Below are positions 54,298 to 62,668 of a DNA stretch of 64,000 bases, in pieces. This stretch comes from Hymenobacter sp. 5317J-9 (lineage in GTDB: Bacteria; Bacteroidota; Bacteroidia; Cytophagales; Hymenobacteraceae). Every line of letters starts with the position of its first letter. Positions within the stretch are counted from its first letter, which is position 1. Under the pieces are notes generated by a model, which did not search any database, had not been told where the DNA came from, and was given only the letters and a program-made list of their open reading frames with translations. The DNA is taken from positions 1,736,001 through 1,800,000 of the forward strand of contig NZ_CP095050.1 of the NCBI RefSeq assembly GCF_022921075.1, in the 5' to 3' direction. The position numbers and the translations under genes were made by a program.

Positions 54298-56928
54298 ATG
54301 AAAATTATTGACATTCGTACCATGCGCGGGCCCAGCTACTGGTCCGTGAAGCACACCAAACTCATCGTGATGAAGGTGGATTTGGAGGAGTTTGCGGGCA
54401 CGTGGTCGAACGCCATTCCGGAGCTGCCGGCTACGTTTATGCAGCTGTTTCCCAAAATCGGGCAGCCGCAGCCGGGGGGCATCAGCGGCCGGCCAACGCC
54501 GAAGCACCCGCCGCTGAACGAAGACCAATTGAACGACGGTGAGCCGCTGGGCCACGTCATCCAGCACGTGGCGCTGGAACTGCAGCGCATGGCCGGCATG
54601 CCCGTATACTGGGGCAAGAGCTACCCCGCCCGCGATGAGGGCGTGGAGTACGTGGTGTTTGCCTACCAGGAGGAGCGCGCCGGCCGCCGCGCCGCCGAAT
54701 CGGCCGTGGCCATCGTGGAGGCCCTCTGCAAGCAGGAAGAGGTTAACCTGAAGCCCATCATCGACGAGCTGCACGAAATCCGGGAGGATGAGTTTATCGG
54801 GCCCAGCACCTATAGCATTGTAGCCGAAGCCGCTTCGCGCAACATTCCCTACATCGCCCTCAAAAACAGCAACATCATTCAGCTGGGCTACGGCGTGAAC
54901 CAGAAGCGCATCTGGGCCACCACCACCAGCTATACCTCGCACGCCGGGGTGGAAGTGGCCGGCAATAAGAACCGCACCAAGGCCATGCTCAACGACGCGG
55001 GCGTGCCCGTACCGCGCGGCACCACCGTGTATTCGGAAAATGGCCTGCGCGACGCCATCGACGAGTTGGGCTTTCCCATCGTGACCAAGCCGCTCGACGG
55101 CAACCACGGCAAGGGCGCCACCATCCGCATCATGAACTGGGAGGATGCCGCCGCCGGCCTCAAGGCCGCGCAGGAATACTCGCGGGCCGTGATTGTGGAG
55201 CAGTTTATTGAGGGCTTCGACTTCCGCCTGCTGGTGGTGAACGGCAAGCTGATTGCGGCCGCCAAGCGCACGCCCGCTGCCGTGACTGGCGACGGCGCCA
55301 GCACCATTCAGCAACTCATTGATAAGGTGAACGAGGACCCGCGCCGCGGCATCGGCCATGAAAAGGTGCTTACCTCCATCAAAGCCGACAAGCACACGCT
55401 CGACATTCTGGCCGGCAAGGATTTGACGTTGGAATCGGTGCTGCCGGCCGGCGAGACGCTGTACCTGAAGAGCACAGCCAACATCAGCACCGGCGGCACG
55501 GCATCAGACGTGACCGACCAGATGCACCCCTACAACGTGCTGCTGGCCGAGCGTGTGGCTGGCATCGTGGGCCTCGACATTTGCGGCATCGACCTGATGG
55601 CCACCGATATTGCGGTGCCGCTCAACGAGAGCCGCGGCGCCGTGATTGAGGTGAACGCCGCGCCGGGCTTCCGCATGCACATTGCGCCGGCCGACGGCCT
55701 GCCCCGCAACGTGGCCGCCCCGGTGGTCGACATGCTGTTTCCACCCGGCAGCACGGCCCGCATTCCCATCATTGCCATCACGGGCACCAACGGCAAAACG
55801 ACCACCACGCGCCTCATCGCGCACATGGTGGCCAGCAAAGGCTACAAAGTGGGCTTCACGACGACGGACGGCATCTATATTCAGGGCGTGCAGCTGCAAA
55901 AGGGCGACTGCACCGGTGGCCAGAGCGCCGAGTTCGTGCTGAAAGACCCCACCGTGAACTACGCCGTGCTCGAAACCGCGCGCGGCGGCATGCTGCGCTC
56001 GGGCCTGGGCTTTCATACTTGCGACATTGCGGTGGTGACCAACGTGGCGGCCGACCATCTGGGCCTGCGTGACATCTACACCGTGGAGGAAATGGCGGCC
56101 GTGAAGGGCGTGCTGCCCCGCACGGTGCGCAAAAACGGCTGGGCCGTGCTCAACGCCGACGACGACCTGGTGTACGCCATGGCCCGCACCGTGGACTGCC
56201 GCGTGGCCCTGTTCAGCATGCGCGACGATAATCCGCGCATTCAGGAGCATGTGGAAGCAGGCGGCGTGGCGGCTGTGTACGAAGAAGGCTACGTCACCAT
56301 TTACCGCAACAGCTACAAGCTGCGCATCGACCGGGCCGCCGAGTTCCCCATCACCTTTGGCGGGCGTGCGGGCTTCAACATCGAGAACAGCCTGGCCGCC
56401 GCGCTGGCCGGCTACCTGGCCGGGTTCGATAAGGACGAAATCAAAACCGCGCTGCGCACCTTCATCCCTTCGGCCACCAAGACGCCGGGCCGGATGAACA
56501 TTTACAAATTTCCGGACTACGAAGTTATTGTGGACTACGCCCACAACACGGCCGGCATCAGCAAATTTGCCGAGTTCATGGAAGCCACGCCGGCCACGCG
56601 CAAAATCGGCGTAGTGTCAGGCCTCGGCGACCGCCGCGACGAAGATACCATCGGCTTTGCGCGCATTGCCGGCCGCATCTTCGACGAAGTGGTGCTCCGG
56701 CAGGACCGCGACCTGCGCGGCCAGACCGCCGAGCAAATCAAGGCCATCATGGAGCGTGGCCTGCGCATGGACAAGCCCGACCTGCCCATCACCTACATCG
56801 AACACGAGCCCGAAGCCATCGAGCACGTGCTGAGCACCGCGCCCAAAGGAGCCGTCATCACGCTGTTTACCGAGAACATCTCGGCCGTGCTGGCCAAATT
56901 GGATGAATTTGAGGCAAAATTTGCATAA
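54298..56928 (+). CDS. cphA: cyanophycin synthetase
   Basis: Non-ribosomal synthesis of the storage polymer multi-L-arginyl-poly-L-aspartate (cyanophycin), adding Asp to the backbone and Arg to the side chain with two ATP sites. 876 aa, normal length. N-terminal domain (MKIIDIRTMRGPSYWSVKHT) followed by an ATP-grasp domain (about 215-480; KPLDGNHGKGATIRI, QFIEGFDFRLLVVNGKLIAA, CGIDLMATD, EVNAAPGFRMH) and a Mur-ligase-like domain (about 490-876; ITGTNGKTTTTRLIAHM as P-loop, TNVAADHLGL, VDYAHNTAGISKFAEFM). All catalytic blocks look intact. The start MKIIDIRTM is standard and excludes the longer open frame. Neither cyanophycinase (cphB) nor isoaspartyl dipeptidase is adjacent. Confidence 0.96.
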   Translation: MKIIDIRTMRGPSYWSVKHTKLIVMKVDLEEFAGTWSNAIPELPATFMQLFPKIGQPQPGGISGRPTPKHPPLNEDQLNDGEPLGHVIQHVALELQRMAGMPVYWGKSYPARDEGVEYVVFAYQEERAGRRAAESAVAIVEALCKQEEVNLKPIIDELHEIREDEFIGPSTYSIVAEAASRNIPYIALKNSNIIQLGYGVNQKRIWATTTSYTSHAGVEVAGNKNRTKAMLNDAGVPVPRGTTVYSENGLRDAIDELGFPIVTKPLDGNHGKGATIRIMNWEDAAAGLKAAQEYSRAVIVEQFIEGFDFRLLVVNGKLIAAAKRTPAAVTGDGASTIQQLIDKVNEDPRRGIGHEKVLTSIKADKHTLDILAGKDLTLESVLPAGETLYLKSTANISTGGTASDVTDQMHPYNVLLAERVAGIVGLDICGIDLMATDIAVPLNESRGAVIEVNAAPGFRMHIAPADGLPRNVAAPVVDMLFPPGSTARIPIIAITGTNGKTTTTRLIAHMVASKGYKVGFTTTDGIYIQGVQLQKGDCTGGQSAEFVLKDPTVNYAVLETARGGMLRSGLGFHTCDIAVVTNVAADHLGLRDIYTVEEMAAVKGVLPRTVRKNGWAVLNADDDLVYAMARTVDCRVALFSMRDDNPRIQEHVEAGGVAAVYEEGYVTIYRNSYKLRIDRAAEFPITFGGRAGFNIENSLAAALAGYLAGFDKDEIKTALRTFIPSATKTPGRMNIYKFPDYEVIVDYAHNTAGISKFAEFMEATPATRKIGVVSGLGDRRDEDTIGFARIAGRIFDEVVLRQDRDLRGQTAEQIKAIMERGLRMDKPDLPITYIEHEPEAIEHVLSTAPKGAVITLFTENISAVLAKLDEFEAKFA

Positions 56929-56934
56929 TTGAAT

Positions 56935-56976
56935 ACGTGTGCTATATTTTTCAACTATGAAAAATATAGCACACGT
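56935..56976 (+). promoter_or_regulatory. perfect 18-bp hairpin over the start codon of the next gene
   Basis: Arms 56935-56952 and 56959-56976 are exact reverse complements around loop AACTAT (56953-56958). The ATG at 56957-56959 sits at the loop/stem border and the right arm encodes the first codons after it. As RNA it would bury the ribosome entry site; it might also end cphA transcription. Confidence 0.7.
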
Positions 56977-58654
56977 AATTCTGGCGAGTTTGCTGCAATT
57001 GCTGGCCTACTCTGCCTTTGCCCAAGCGCCTAATTGGAGCGCTGCCCGTATAGTAGTTGCCTTTCCTAATAGAGCTTCCGCTACATATGACCCAACGGTG
57101 TCGGCCACCGCTGCGGATGCATTCGGCAATGTGTACATGGCGGGTCAGTTCGCAGGCACCGTCACTATCGGCTCTACAACAATAACCAGCGTAGGCATAA
57201 TCGATGCGTTCGTTGCCAAGTTCAACCCTGCTACCAATCAGTTCGTCTGGATTAAAACAGCCGGTGAAGCAGGAGGGACGACATTCCCTTCCGCGCTGGC
57301 GGTGAGCGGAACGAATGTATATGTGGCGGGCGATTTTGGTACGACAACCAGTTTTGACGGCATAAACCTAATAAGCGCTGGATACGATGATGTCTTCGTT
57401 GCGAAGCTGGTTGATGCAGGTAGCACGGCCAGTTTTGTGTGGGTGCAGCGCGCCGGCGGCACGGGCAGAGACTACGCTAATAGCTTATCTGTGGCAGGAA
57501 TGGGGGTGTACATTGCTGGCAGTTTCGCCGATAATTCCAACTTCACGGCCAGCTTTGGTTCTTTCACGCTAAATAGTGCCGGACAAAACGACGCGTACGT
57601 GGCCAAATTAGTGGATGCGGGTGCTTCGGCTAGCTTTGCTTGGGCAAAGCAAATGGGGGGCGCGAACGGTGACGCCGCCAGTTCAGTATGGGTGAGCGGG
57701 ACCAATGTTTACGTTGCCGGGTCTTTCAGCAGCATCTCAGTTGGGTTTGGCAGTACAACATTAGTGAATGCCGGAGCAAACGACGTCTTCGTGGCCAAAC
57801 TCACCGACGCAGGCAATGTCGGTAATTTCCTTTGGGCCCAACGGGCAGGGGACGCAAGTAATGATTACGCATATGCCATGGTTGTGAACGGGACATCTGT
57901 TTACGTAGCTGGGTCATTCAGCGGCCTGCAGTCCCGCTTCGGAAGCACGTCTTTGACTGCCCGAGGGGGGCCTAACGTGTTTGTAACGAAGCTCATCGAT
58001 GCAGGCAGCAGCGGTGCTTTTGCATGGGCTCAGTCTTGTGGAAGCAATTCCTGGGCAGAAGGCTTTGCCCTAGCCGTGAGCGGGGCTAATGTTTACGTGG
58101 CGGGCACCTTTGACAGCAACTTTCCCGGTGCCACTTTTGGCAACTCTACGTTGGTTTCGACCAGCACCGATGCTTTCGTGGCGAAGCTCGTCGATGCCGG
58201 CAGCACCGGCAGCTTCGTTTGGGGCCAACGTGCGGGTGGAGCAAGTGTTGATAGAGCTAACGCCGTGACCTTGTCCGGACCAAACGTGTACGTTGCCGGC
58301 GATTTTGTCAGCAACACCATCAGCTTCGGCTCCATCACCCTGACCAACCCGGTTACTAATTATTACGCCGGATTTTTAGCCTCCCTCACCGACCCCACCC
58401 TGACGGCCACCATGGCCGCCATTCCCCGCGAACCGGCCAGCCTCTTCCCCAACCCCGCCCGGCGCACGGCTACGTTGCGCCTGCCCGCCGGCACAGCCCC
58501 GGCGCCCCTCACGCTCACCGACGGGGTGGGTCGCACGGTGCGTAGTTTCCCCGCCCCGACCGGCGTTGAGGCCACGCTCGACCTGCGCGGCCTTTCCGCC
58601 GGGCTCTACCTGCTGCGCGGCGCCGGCCCCGCCCGGCGCTTGGTCATAGAATAA
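56957..58654 (+). CDS. secreted repeat protein with T9SS C-terminal sorting domain
   Basis: A 565-aa surface or secreted protein. Signal peptide MKNIAHVILASLLQLLAYSA, cleaved after FAQ. The body is six or seven repeats of about 70 residues with the pattern VYVAGSFxxxxxFGSTTLxxxGxxDVFVAKLxDAG...FxWAQRAGG, similar in style to SBBP-type beta-propeller repeats. The C-terminal T9SS type A domain begins at ASLFPNPARRTATLRLPAG and ends in AGLYLLRGAGPARRLVIE. By eye the repeat body is close to 50% GC while the T9SS part is far more GC-rich, as if two sources were joined. Function unknown. The start lies in a perfect hairpin. Confidence 0.88.
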   Translation: MKNIAHVILASLLQLLAYSAFAQAPNWSAARIVVAFPNRASATYDPTVSATAADAFGNVYMAGQFAGTVTIGSTTITSVGIIDAFVAKFNPATNQFVWIKTAGEAGGTTFPSALAVSGTNVYVAGDFGTTTSFDGINLISAGYDDVFVAKLVDAGSTASFVWVQRAGGTGRDYANSLSVAGMGVYIAGSFADNSNFTASFGSFTLNSAGQNDAYVAKLVDAGASASFAWAKQMGGANGDAASSVWVSGTNVYVAGSFSSISVGFGSTTLVNAGANDVFVAKLTDAGNVGNFLWAQRAGDASNDYAYAMVVNGTSVYVAGSFSGLQSRFGSTSLTARGGPNVFVTKLIDAGSSGAFAWAQSCGSNSWAEGFALAVSGANVYVAGTFDSNFPGATFGNSTLVSTSTDAFVAKLVDAGSTGSFVWGQRAGGASVDRANAVTLSGPNVYVAGDFVSNTISFGSITLTNPVTNYYAGFLASLTDPTLTATMAAIPREPASLFPNPARRTATLRLPAGTAPAPLTLTDGVGRTVRSFPAPTGVEATLDLRGLSAGLYLLRGAGPARRLVIE

Positions 58655-58655
58655 T

Positions 58656-58704
58656 CGGGCACAAAAAAGCCGCTTCAGCACCTGAAGCGGCTTTTTTGTG
58701 CCCG
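58656..58704. terminator. bidirectional terminator, 23-bp perfect stem
   Basis: Arms 58656-58678 and 58682-58704 with a 3-base loop; A6/T6 runs inside the stem give terminator form on both strands. It separates two convergent genes. Confidence 0.92.
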
Positions 58705-58718
58705 AGCGGCAGCGAATG

Positions 58719-59669
58719 CTACTTGAGCGTGAAGGTGGTCTTGCCCATCAGCTGGCCGCTTTCGTACAGCTCAACCGTGTGCTGGCCTTTCTTGTATTCG
58801 GAACCCTTGGCGTACACAAACTCCAGCTTTTGCTTGGTATTGTCGTACACCACGTCCTGCTTTTGGGTATAGAAAGCCTCCTGGCCGTCGACAGTGAAGG
58901 TGCCGCCGCCGGTGCTCAGGTTGTAAAGCGCGGCGCCGTCGGGCTCCAGAATGCGCATGTAGATGGACTTGGTTTCCTTTGGCGACACGTCGTTGCGGGC
59001 CAGGTTGAAGGTCACTTTCACCTTCTCCACCTTTTTAGCCTTGAATTCCTCTTTGTCGTCCTCTTTCTCCTTGTTCTTGGAAGTGATGATGGCGACTTTG
59101 ATGTTTTCGGACTGCAGGCGCGACGCAATGCCTACTTTTTCGCTCAGCTCGCGGTTGCTGCGCACCACGGTGCTGATAGTGTCCGTCAGGCGGTTTTGCT
59201 TCTCTTTAAGCGTGGTGGTTTCGGTGTAGAGGGTCTCGTTGTCCTTCTTCAGGTCGGCAATGTCCTGGTCGCGCTTGCGGAGCTGGCTCTCCAGGTTCTG
59301 GGCGCGCTGTTTGAACAGGTTTTGCTGGGCAATGGAGAAGCTGCCGGCCCGGAAGGAGCGCAGCTTCAGCAGGTCGGCGTTGACGCTGGCAATCTTGGCC
59401 ACCAGCGAGTCGTTGCTCAGGCCCAGGGACTGCAGCTCCTGGCTTTGGCGCTCAAAATCTGCCTTCAATGCCTCGTATTGCTTGATTTGCTCCTGCAGCT
59501 TGCTGTCTTTGGCCTGTACTTCGGTGGTCAGTTGCTCGTTTTTCTGGCCTTTCTGCTGGTTGAGATAGAACAGGACGCCGTTGATGCCCAGGAGCACGAG
59601 CACGAGGGCTGCCCAGAGCAGGACGCGGCTGTTGTTGGAGCGGGGTTCGGGGGTTTCGTTCGGGTCCAT
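58719..59669 (-). CDS. membrane-anchored coiled-coil protein, unknown
   Basis: A 316-aa protein. From MDPNETPEPRSNNSRVLLWA it has a short cytoplasmic head, one membrane helix (LLWAALVLVLLGINGVLFYL, about 16-35) and a long coiled coil (about 40-190; QLTTEVQAKDSKLQEQIKQY, NLESQLRKRDQDIADLKKDN). A C-terminal globular domain follows (about 215-316; KVEKVKVTFNLARNDVSPKE, KSIYMRILEPDGAALYNLST, HTVELYESGQLMGKTTFTLK) that looks like a small beta-sandwich in the periplasm. This layout recurs among conserved hypothetical proteins of Bacteroidota; I know no function. The 20-codon-longer frame is not supported by any signal. Confidence 0.82.
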   Translation of the reverse strand: MDPNETPEPRSNNSRVLLWAALVLVLLGINGVLFYLNQQKGQKNEQLTTEVQAKDSKLQEQIKQYEALKADFERQSQELQSLGLSNDSLVAKIASVNADLLKLRSFRAGSFSIAQQNLFKQRAQNLESQLRKRDQDIADLKKDNETLYTETTTLKEKQNRLTDTISTVVRSNRELSEKVGIASRLQSENIKVAIITSKNKEKEDDKEEFKAKKVEKVKVTFNLARNDVSPKETKSIYMRILEPDGAALYNLSTGGGTFTVDGQEAFYTQKQDVVYDNTKQKLEFVYAKGSEYKKGQHTVELYESGQLMGKTTFTLK

Positions 59670-59730
59670 GCGGGAATTGTTAAGCGGAAAAAGCGTAAGA
59701 AAAGCAAAGCGCCCGCCGCAATGCGGCACG

Positions 59731-59738
59731 TACCTTTG
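59731..59738 (+). promoter_or_regulatory. -7 promoter element for the methyltransferase-kdsA unit
   Basis: Perfect TACCTTTG, 56 bp before the start of the TPMT-like gene. Confidence 0.55.
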
Positions 59739-59794
59739 GGCGTAAAAATAGGGGACTTCCGTGCCCTGGCAAGTTACAAGTATACTTCAACGGT

Positions 59795-60403
59795 ATGGAA
59801 ACGGTTTTTCCGGCGTTCGACGCCGCCTACTGGCAAGGCCGTTACGATTCGGGCCGCGACGGCTGGGACGCCCACGCCATCACGCCCCCGTTGCGGGCCT
59901 ATTTCGACCAGCTCGACGTGGCCCGGCAGCCGCGCATTCTCATCCCCGGCGCCGGCCGTGCCTATGAGGCCGAGTACCTGCACCAGCGCGGTTTTCGTCA
60001 GGTTTTCGTGGCCGACATTGCCCCCGAAGCCCTGCGCGCCCTGGCCGCCCGCGTGCCCGATTTTCCGGCCGGCCACCTCTTGCTGGCCGATTTCTTCACG
60101 CTGCCCAACGACCCGCCTTTCGATTTAATTGTGGAGCAGACGTTTTTCTGTGCCCTCAACCCGGCCCTGCGCCCGGCCTATGCCCGGCAAGTGGCCCACT
60201 TGCTGCGGCCCGGCGGCACGCTCATGGGCCTTCTTTTCGACACCGATTTCGGCCCGGTGCAGGAGCCGCCCTTTGGCGGCAGCAAGGAAGAATACCGCCA
60301 GTATTTTGCGCCGTACTTTGATTTCCGGCATTTCGAAACGGCCACCAATTCGCTCAAACCCCGGCAGGGGCGCGAGCTGTTTATCTGTTTGAAGAAGAAA
60401 TAA
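59795..60403 (+). CDS. TPMT family (thiopurine S-methyltransferase-like) methyltransferase
   Basis: A 202-aa class I SAM-dependent methyltransferase. AYWQGRYDSGRDGWDAHAIT at the N-terminus is the diagnostic TPMT-family entry, followed by the SAM-binding ILIPGAGRAYEAEYLHQRGF with the acidic end VFVADIAPEALRAL and the conserved FDLIVEQTFFCALNPALR. Bacterial members may methylate thiols, selenium or tellurium compounds or other small nucleophiles; the substrate here is open. It is the first gene of a small unit and kdsA starts 7 bp after it. Confidence 0.9.
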   Translation: METVFPAFDAAYWQGRYDSGRDGWDAHAITPPLRAYFDQLDVARQPRILIPGAGRAYEAEYLHQRGFRQVFVADIAPEALRALAARVPDFPAGHLLLADFFTLPNDPPFDLIVEQTFFCALNPALRPAYARQVAHLLRPGGTLMGLLFDTDFGPVQEPPFGGSKEEYRQYFAPYFDFRHFETATNSLKPRQGRELFICLKKK

Positions 60404-60410
60404 CCTCCCC

Positions 60411-61271
60411 ATGCTCCAAGCCCTCGCCAACACGCTCCCGCATTTCCGCCACACCAATTCCGGCCAGTTTTTCCTCATGGCCGGGCCCTGCGTCATCGAA
60501 GGCGAAGACATGGCCCTGCGCATCGCCGAGCGCATCAAGCACATCACCGACAAGCTGCAGATTCCCTTCATTTTCAAAGGCTCGTACCGCAAGGCCAACC
60601 GCTCGCGCCTCGATTCCTTCACCGGCATCGGCGACGAAACGGCCCTGCGCATCCTGCAAAAAGTAGGGCGCGAAATCGGCGTGCCGACGGTTACTGACAT
60701 TCACGAATCGAGCGAAGCGGCGCTGGCGGCCGAGTACGTCGACGTGCTGCAAATCCCGGCCTTCCTGTGCCGGCAGACCGATTTGCTCATCGCCGCCGCC
60801 CAAACCGGCAAGGTGGTGAACGTGAAAAAAGGCCAGTTCCTGAGCGGCGAGGCCATGAAATGGGCCGTGGATAAAATCCGCCAGTCGGGCAACCCGCACG
60901 TCATCCTCACCGAGCGCGGCAATTCCTTCGGCTATTCCGACTTGGTGGTGGACTTCCGCAACTTGCCGGCCATGCGCGAGTTCGAGGTGCCCGTGGTAAT
61001 GGACGTGACGCACTCGCTGCAGCGCCCCAACCAGAGCAGCGGCGTGACCGGCGGCCAGCCCGCCCTCATCGAAACCATTGCCAAAGCCGCCATCGCCGTG
61101 GGCGCCGACGGCCTATTCATCGAAACCCACCCCACGCCCGCCACGGCCCTCTCCGACGGCGCCAACATGCTGCCGCTCGACCAGCTCGAAGCCCTTCTGG
61201 TGAAGCTCACGCGGGTGCGCGACGCCCTGCGGCCGGTGCCCGGCATCGACACGCAAGGATTGCAGGCGTAA
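60411..61271 (+). CDS. kdsA: 3-deoxy-8-phosphooctulonate synthase (KDO-8-P synthase)
   Basis: Condenses PEP with arabinose 5-phosphate to KDO-8-phosphate, the first committed step to the KDO of lipopolysaccharide. 286 aa. Family blocks: FFLMAGPCVIEGEDMALRIA, PFIFKGSYRKANRSRLDSFT, GVPTVTDIHESSEAALAAEY, VLQIPAFLCRQTDLLIAAAQ, LTERGNSFGYSDLVVDFR, VMDVTHSLQRPNQSSGVTGG and DGLFIETHPTPATALSDGAN. The Cys in AGPCVIE (Cys27) is the metal ligand of the metal-dependent class; the metal-independent class has Asn there. So this enzyme should need a divalent metal. Confidence 0.96.
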   Translation: MLQALANTLPHFRHTNSGQFFLMAGPCVIEGEDMALRIAERIKHITDKLQIPFIFKGSYRKANRSRLDSFTGIGDETALRILQKVGREIGVPTVTDIHESSEAALAAEYVDVLQIPAFLCRQTDLLIAAAQTGKVVNVKKGQFLSGEAMKWAVDKIRQSGNPHVILTERGNSFGYSDLVVDFRNLPAMREFEVPVVMDVTHSLQRPNQSSGVTGGQPALIETIAKAAIAVGADGLFIETHPTPATALSDGANMLPLDQLEALLVKLTRVRDALRPVPGIDTQGLQA

Positions 61272-61287
61272 TCTGGAAAACGCTGCG

Positions 61288-61815
61288 ATGCAGGAGTTTC
61301 GGCTGTATAAGTCGCCTGGGAAAGCCCTGAAGCTGCTGGTGGGCTGCGCGGCCTTCGTGGCCATCGGCTGCCTGATGCTGGGCCGGCCCGACGCGCCGCG
61401 GTGGGTGGCGTGGGCGAGTATTGGTTTTTTCGGAATTGGGCTGCTCGTCAGTCTGTTTCAACTACTCGACCGGCGGCCACAGATAATTGTCAACGACGTC
61501 GGGGTGTTTGACCGGATGATGCACCACGAATTCATCAACTGGGCCCTCATTCAAGACGTGTACCTGGCCGAAGTGAACAAGCAGGCCTTCATTTGCCTCG
61601 TGGTTGACGAGGCGTTTGAGCCGTCGCGCCGCCAAGGCAAATTCAAACAGGGCATGGCCAGCCTAAACAAGGGAATGGGTTTTCAGGAACTGAATATTTC
61701 CCTGGGCTTCGTCAGCATCGACGCCTTTCGATTCGCCGAGTTCATTCTGGCCATGCGCAGTGCCGAGGCGCCCCAACGAGAGGCGCTGGTCAGAAAGGCC
61801 ATTGCCAACCTATGA
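61288..61815 (+). CDS. two-helix membrane protein, STM3941-like
   Basis: A 175-aa protein starting MQEFRLYKSPGKALKLLVGC, with two close hydrophobic segments (LKLLVGCAAFVAIGCLMLG and WASIGFFGIGLLVSLFQLL) and a cytosolic domain (IIVNDVGVFDRMMHHEFINW, QDVYLAEVNKQAFICLVVDE, SIDAFRFAEFILAMRSA) with the look of a small PH-like fold. It fits the STM3941 family of unknown function. It starts 16 bp after the kdsA stop and is probably the last gene of that unit. Convergent with the methyltransferase at 61823, 7 bp away, with no clear terminator between. Confidence 0.75.
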   Translation: MQEFRLYKSPGKALKLLVGCAAFVAIGCLMLGRPDAPRWVAWASIGFFGIGLLVSLFQLLDRRPQIIVNDVGVFDRMMHHEFINWALIQDVYLAEVNKQAFICLVVDEAFEPSRRQGKFKQGMASLNKGMGFQELNISLGFVSIDAFRFAEFILAMRSAEAPQREALVRKAIANL

Positions 61816-61822
61816 CCGGCAA

Positions 61823-62602
61823 TCAGGTGCGCAGCCAGAAATGCTGCTTGGGCTGGTTCTTTCGGAAGAACACCAGCCCGATGTAGAACAAGTCCACCGT
61901 CAGCATCACCTCCGGGTGCGCTTTGATGGCTTCCCAGGCCCGCTCCATTTCTTCCGACCAGTGAATGTCGTCGAAGACGAAGACTGAGTGCTCGGTGCGA
62001 TGGGCCAGGCACTGCTCAAAGTAGCGCAGCGTGGGCTCGTAGCGGTGGTTGCCGTCGAAAAAGGCGAAGTCGATGGGGCGTTTGAGCGCCGCCAGGGCGG
62101 GGGCGAGGGTATTGTCGATATTGCCCTCGATGATGTCGATGTTGCGCAGCTGCAATTCCTCGAAGGTTTCGCGGGCCACGGCGGCCACGTTGGCACAGCC
62201 CTCGAAGGTGACGACGCGGCTGCGCGAGTCGGCCGAGGCCAAGTAGGCCGTGGTGAGGCCCAGGGAAGTGCCCAGCTCCAGAATGGTAGCCGGCCGGAAG
62301 TAATTGACCAGCCGAAACAGCAGCTGCGCTAGGGGCCGGGGCTTGGCCGCCGTGCGGGCGATGTCGGCCACGCGGCGCTGCCGGCCCGCGCCGGTGTGCG
62401 AGCCCGCCCCAAAATCGGTGACGCTGATGCTGGCCGGGCTGCCAAGCAGCTGCCGGCGCCGGGCTTCTATGGCATCATACGCCGTATAAACGCCCGTGTG
62501 GCGCACCACCGAGGTATAGAGGCCAAACACGAAAGGCGAATGCAGCCCGTGGGCATTGCCCGAACGAAGCCAGAAGCGGAGGTAAGCGAGAAGCTGAAAC
62601 AA
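61823..62602 (-). CDS. class I SAM-dependent methyltransferase
   Basis: A protein of about 260 aa with a Rossmann methyltransferase domain of the O-methyltransferase/Methyltransf_24 kind: TILELGTSLGLTTAYLASAD (SAM motif I), RVVTFEGCANVAAVARETFE, and IDFAFFDGNHRYEPTLRYFE with SVFVFDDIHWSEEMERAWEA near the end. Before it is a conserved AYLRFWLRSGNAHGLHSPFV, near the start in most relatives. I therefore prefer TTG at 62602: the ATGs at 62653 and 62662 lie beyond a hairpin (62606-62649) that looks like the end of apaG. If the ATGs are right the protein is up to 279 aa. Substrate unknown. Confidence 0.82.
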   Translation of the reverse strand: MFQLLAYLRFWLRSGNAHGLHSPFVFGLYTSVVRHTGVYTAYDAIEARRRQLLGSPASISVTDFGAGSHTGAGRQRRVADIARTAAKPRPLAQLLFRLVNYFRPATILELGTSLGLTTAYLASADSRSRVVTFEGCANVAAVARETFEELQLRNIDIIEGNIDNTLAPALAALKRPIDFAFFDGNHRYEPTLRYFEQCLAHRTEHSVFVFDDIHWSEEMERAWEAIKAHPEVMLTVDLFYIGLVFFRKNQPKQHFWLRT

Positions 62603-62605
62603 GAA

Positions 62606-62649
62606 GCGGGCGGACAATGCGAACCGCAAAGGTCGCACTGTCCGCCCGC
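62606..62649 (-). terminator. terminator-like hairpin after apaG
   Basis: Stem of 16 bp with one mismatch (62606-62621 with 62634-62649), 12-base loop; the minus strand continues CTTCTTGTTTC. It lies 19 bp after the apaG stop. Confidence 0.6.
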
Positions 62650-62668
62650 TCATCGGCAACACGAAAAC

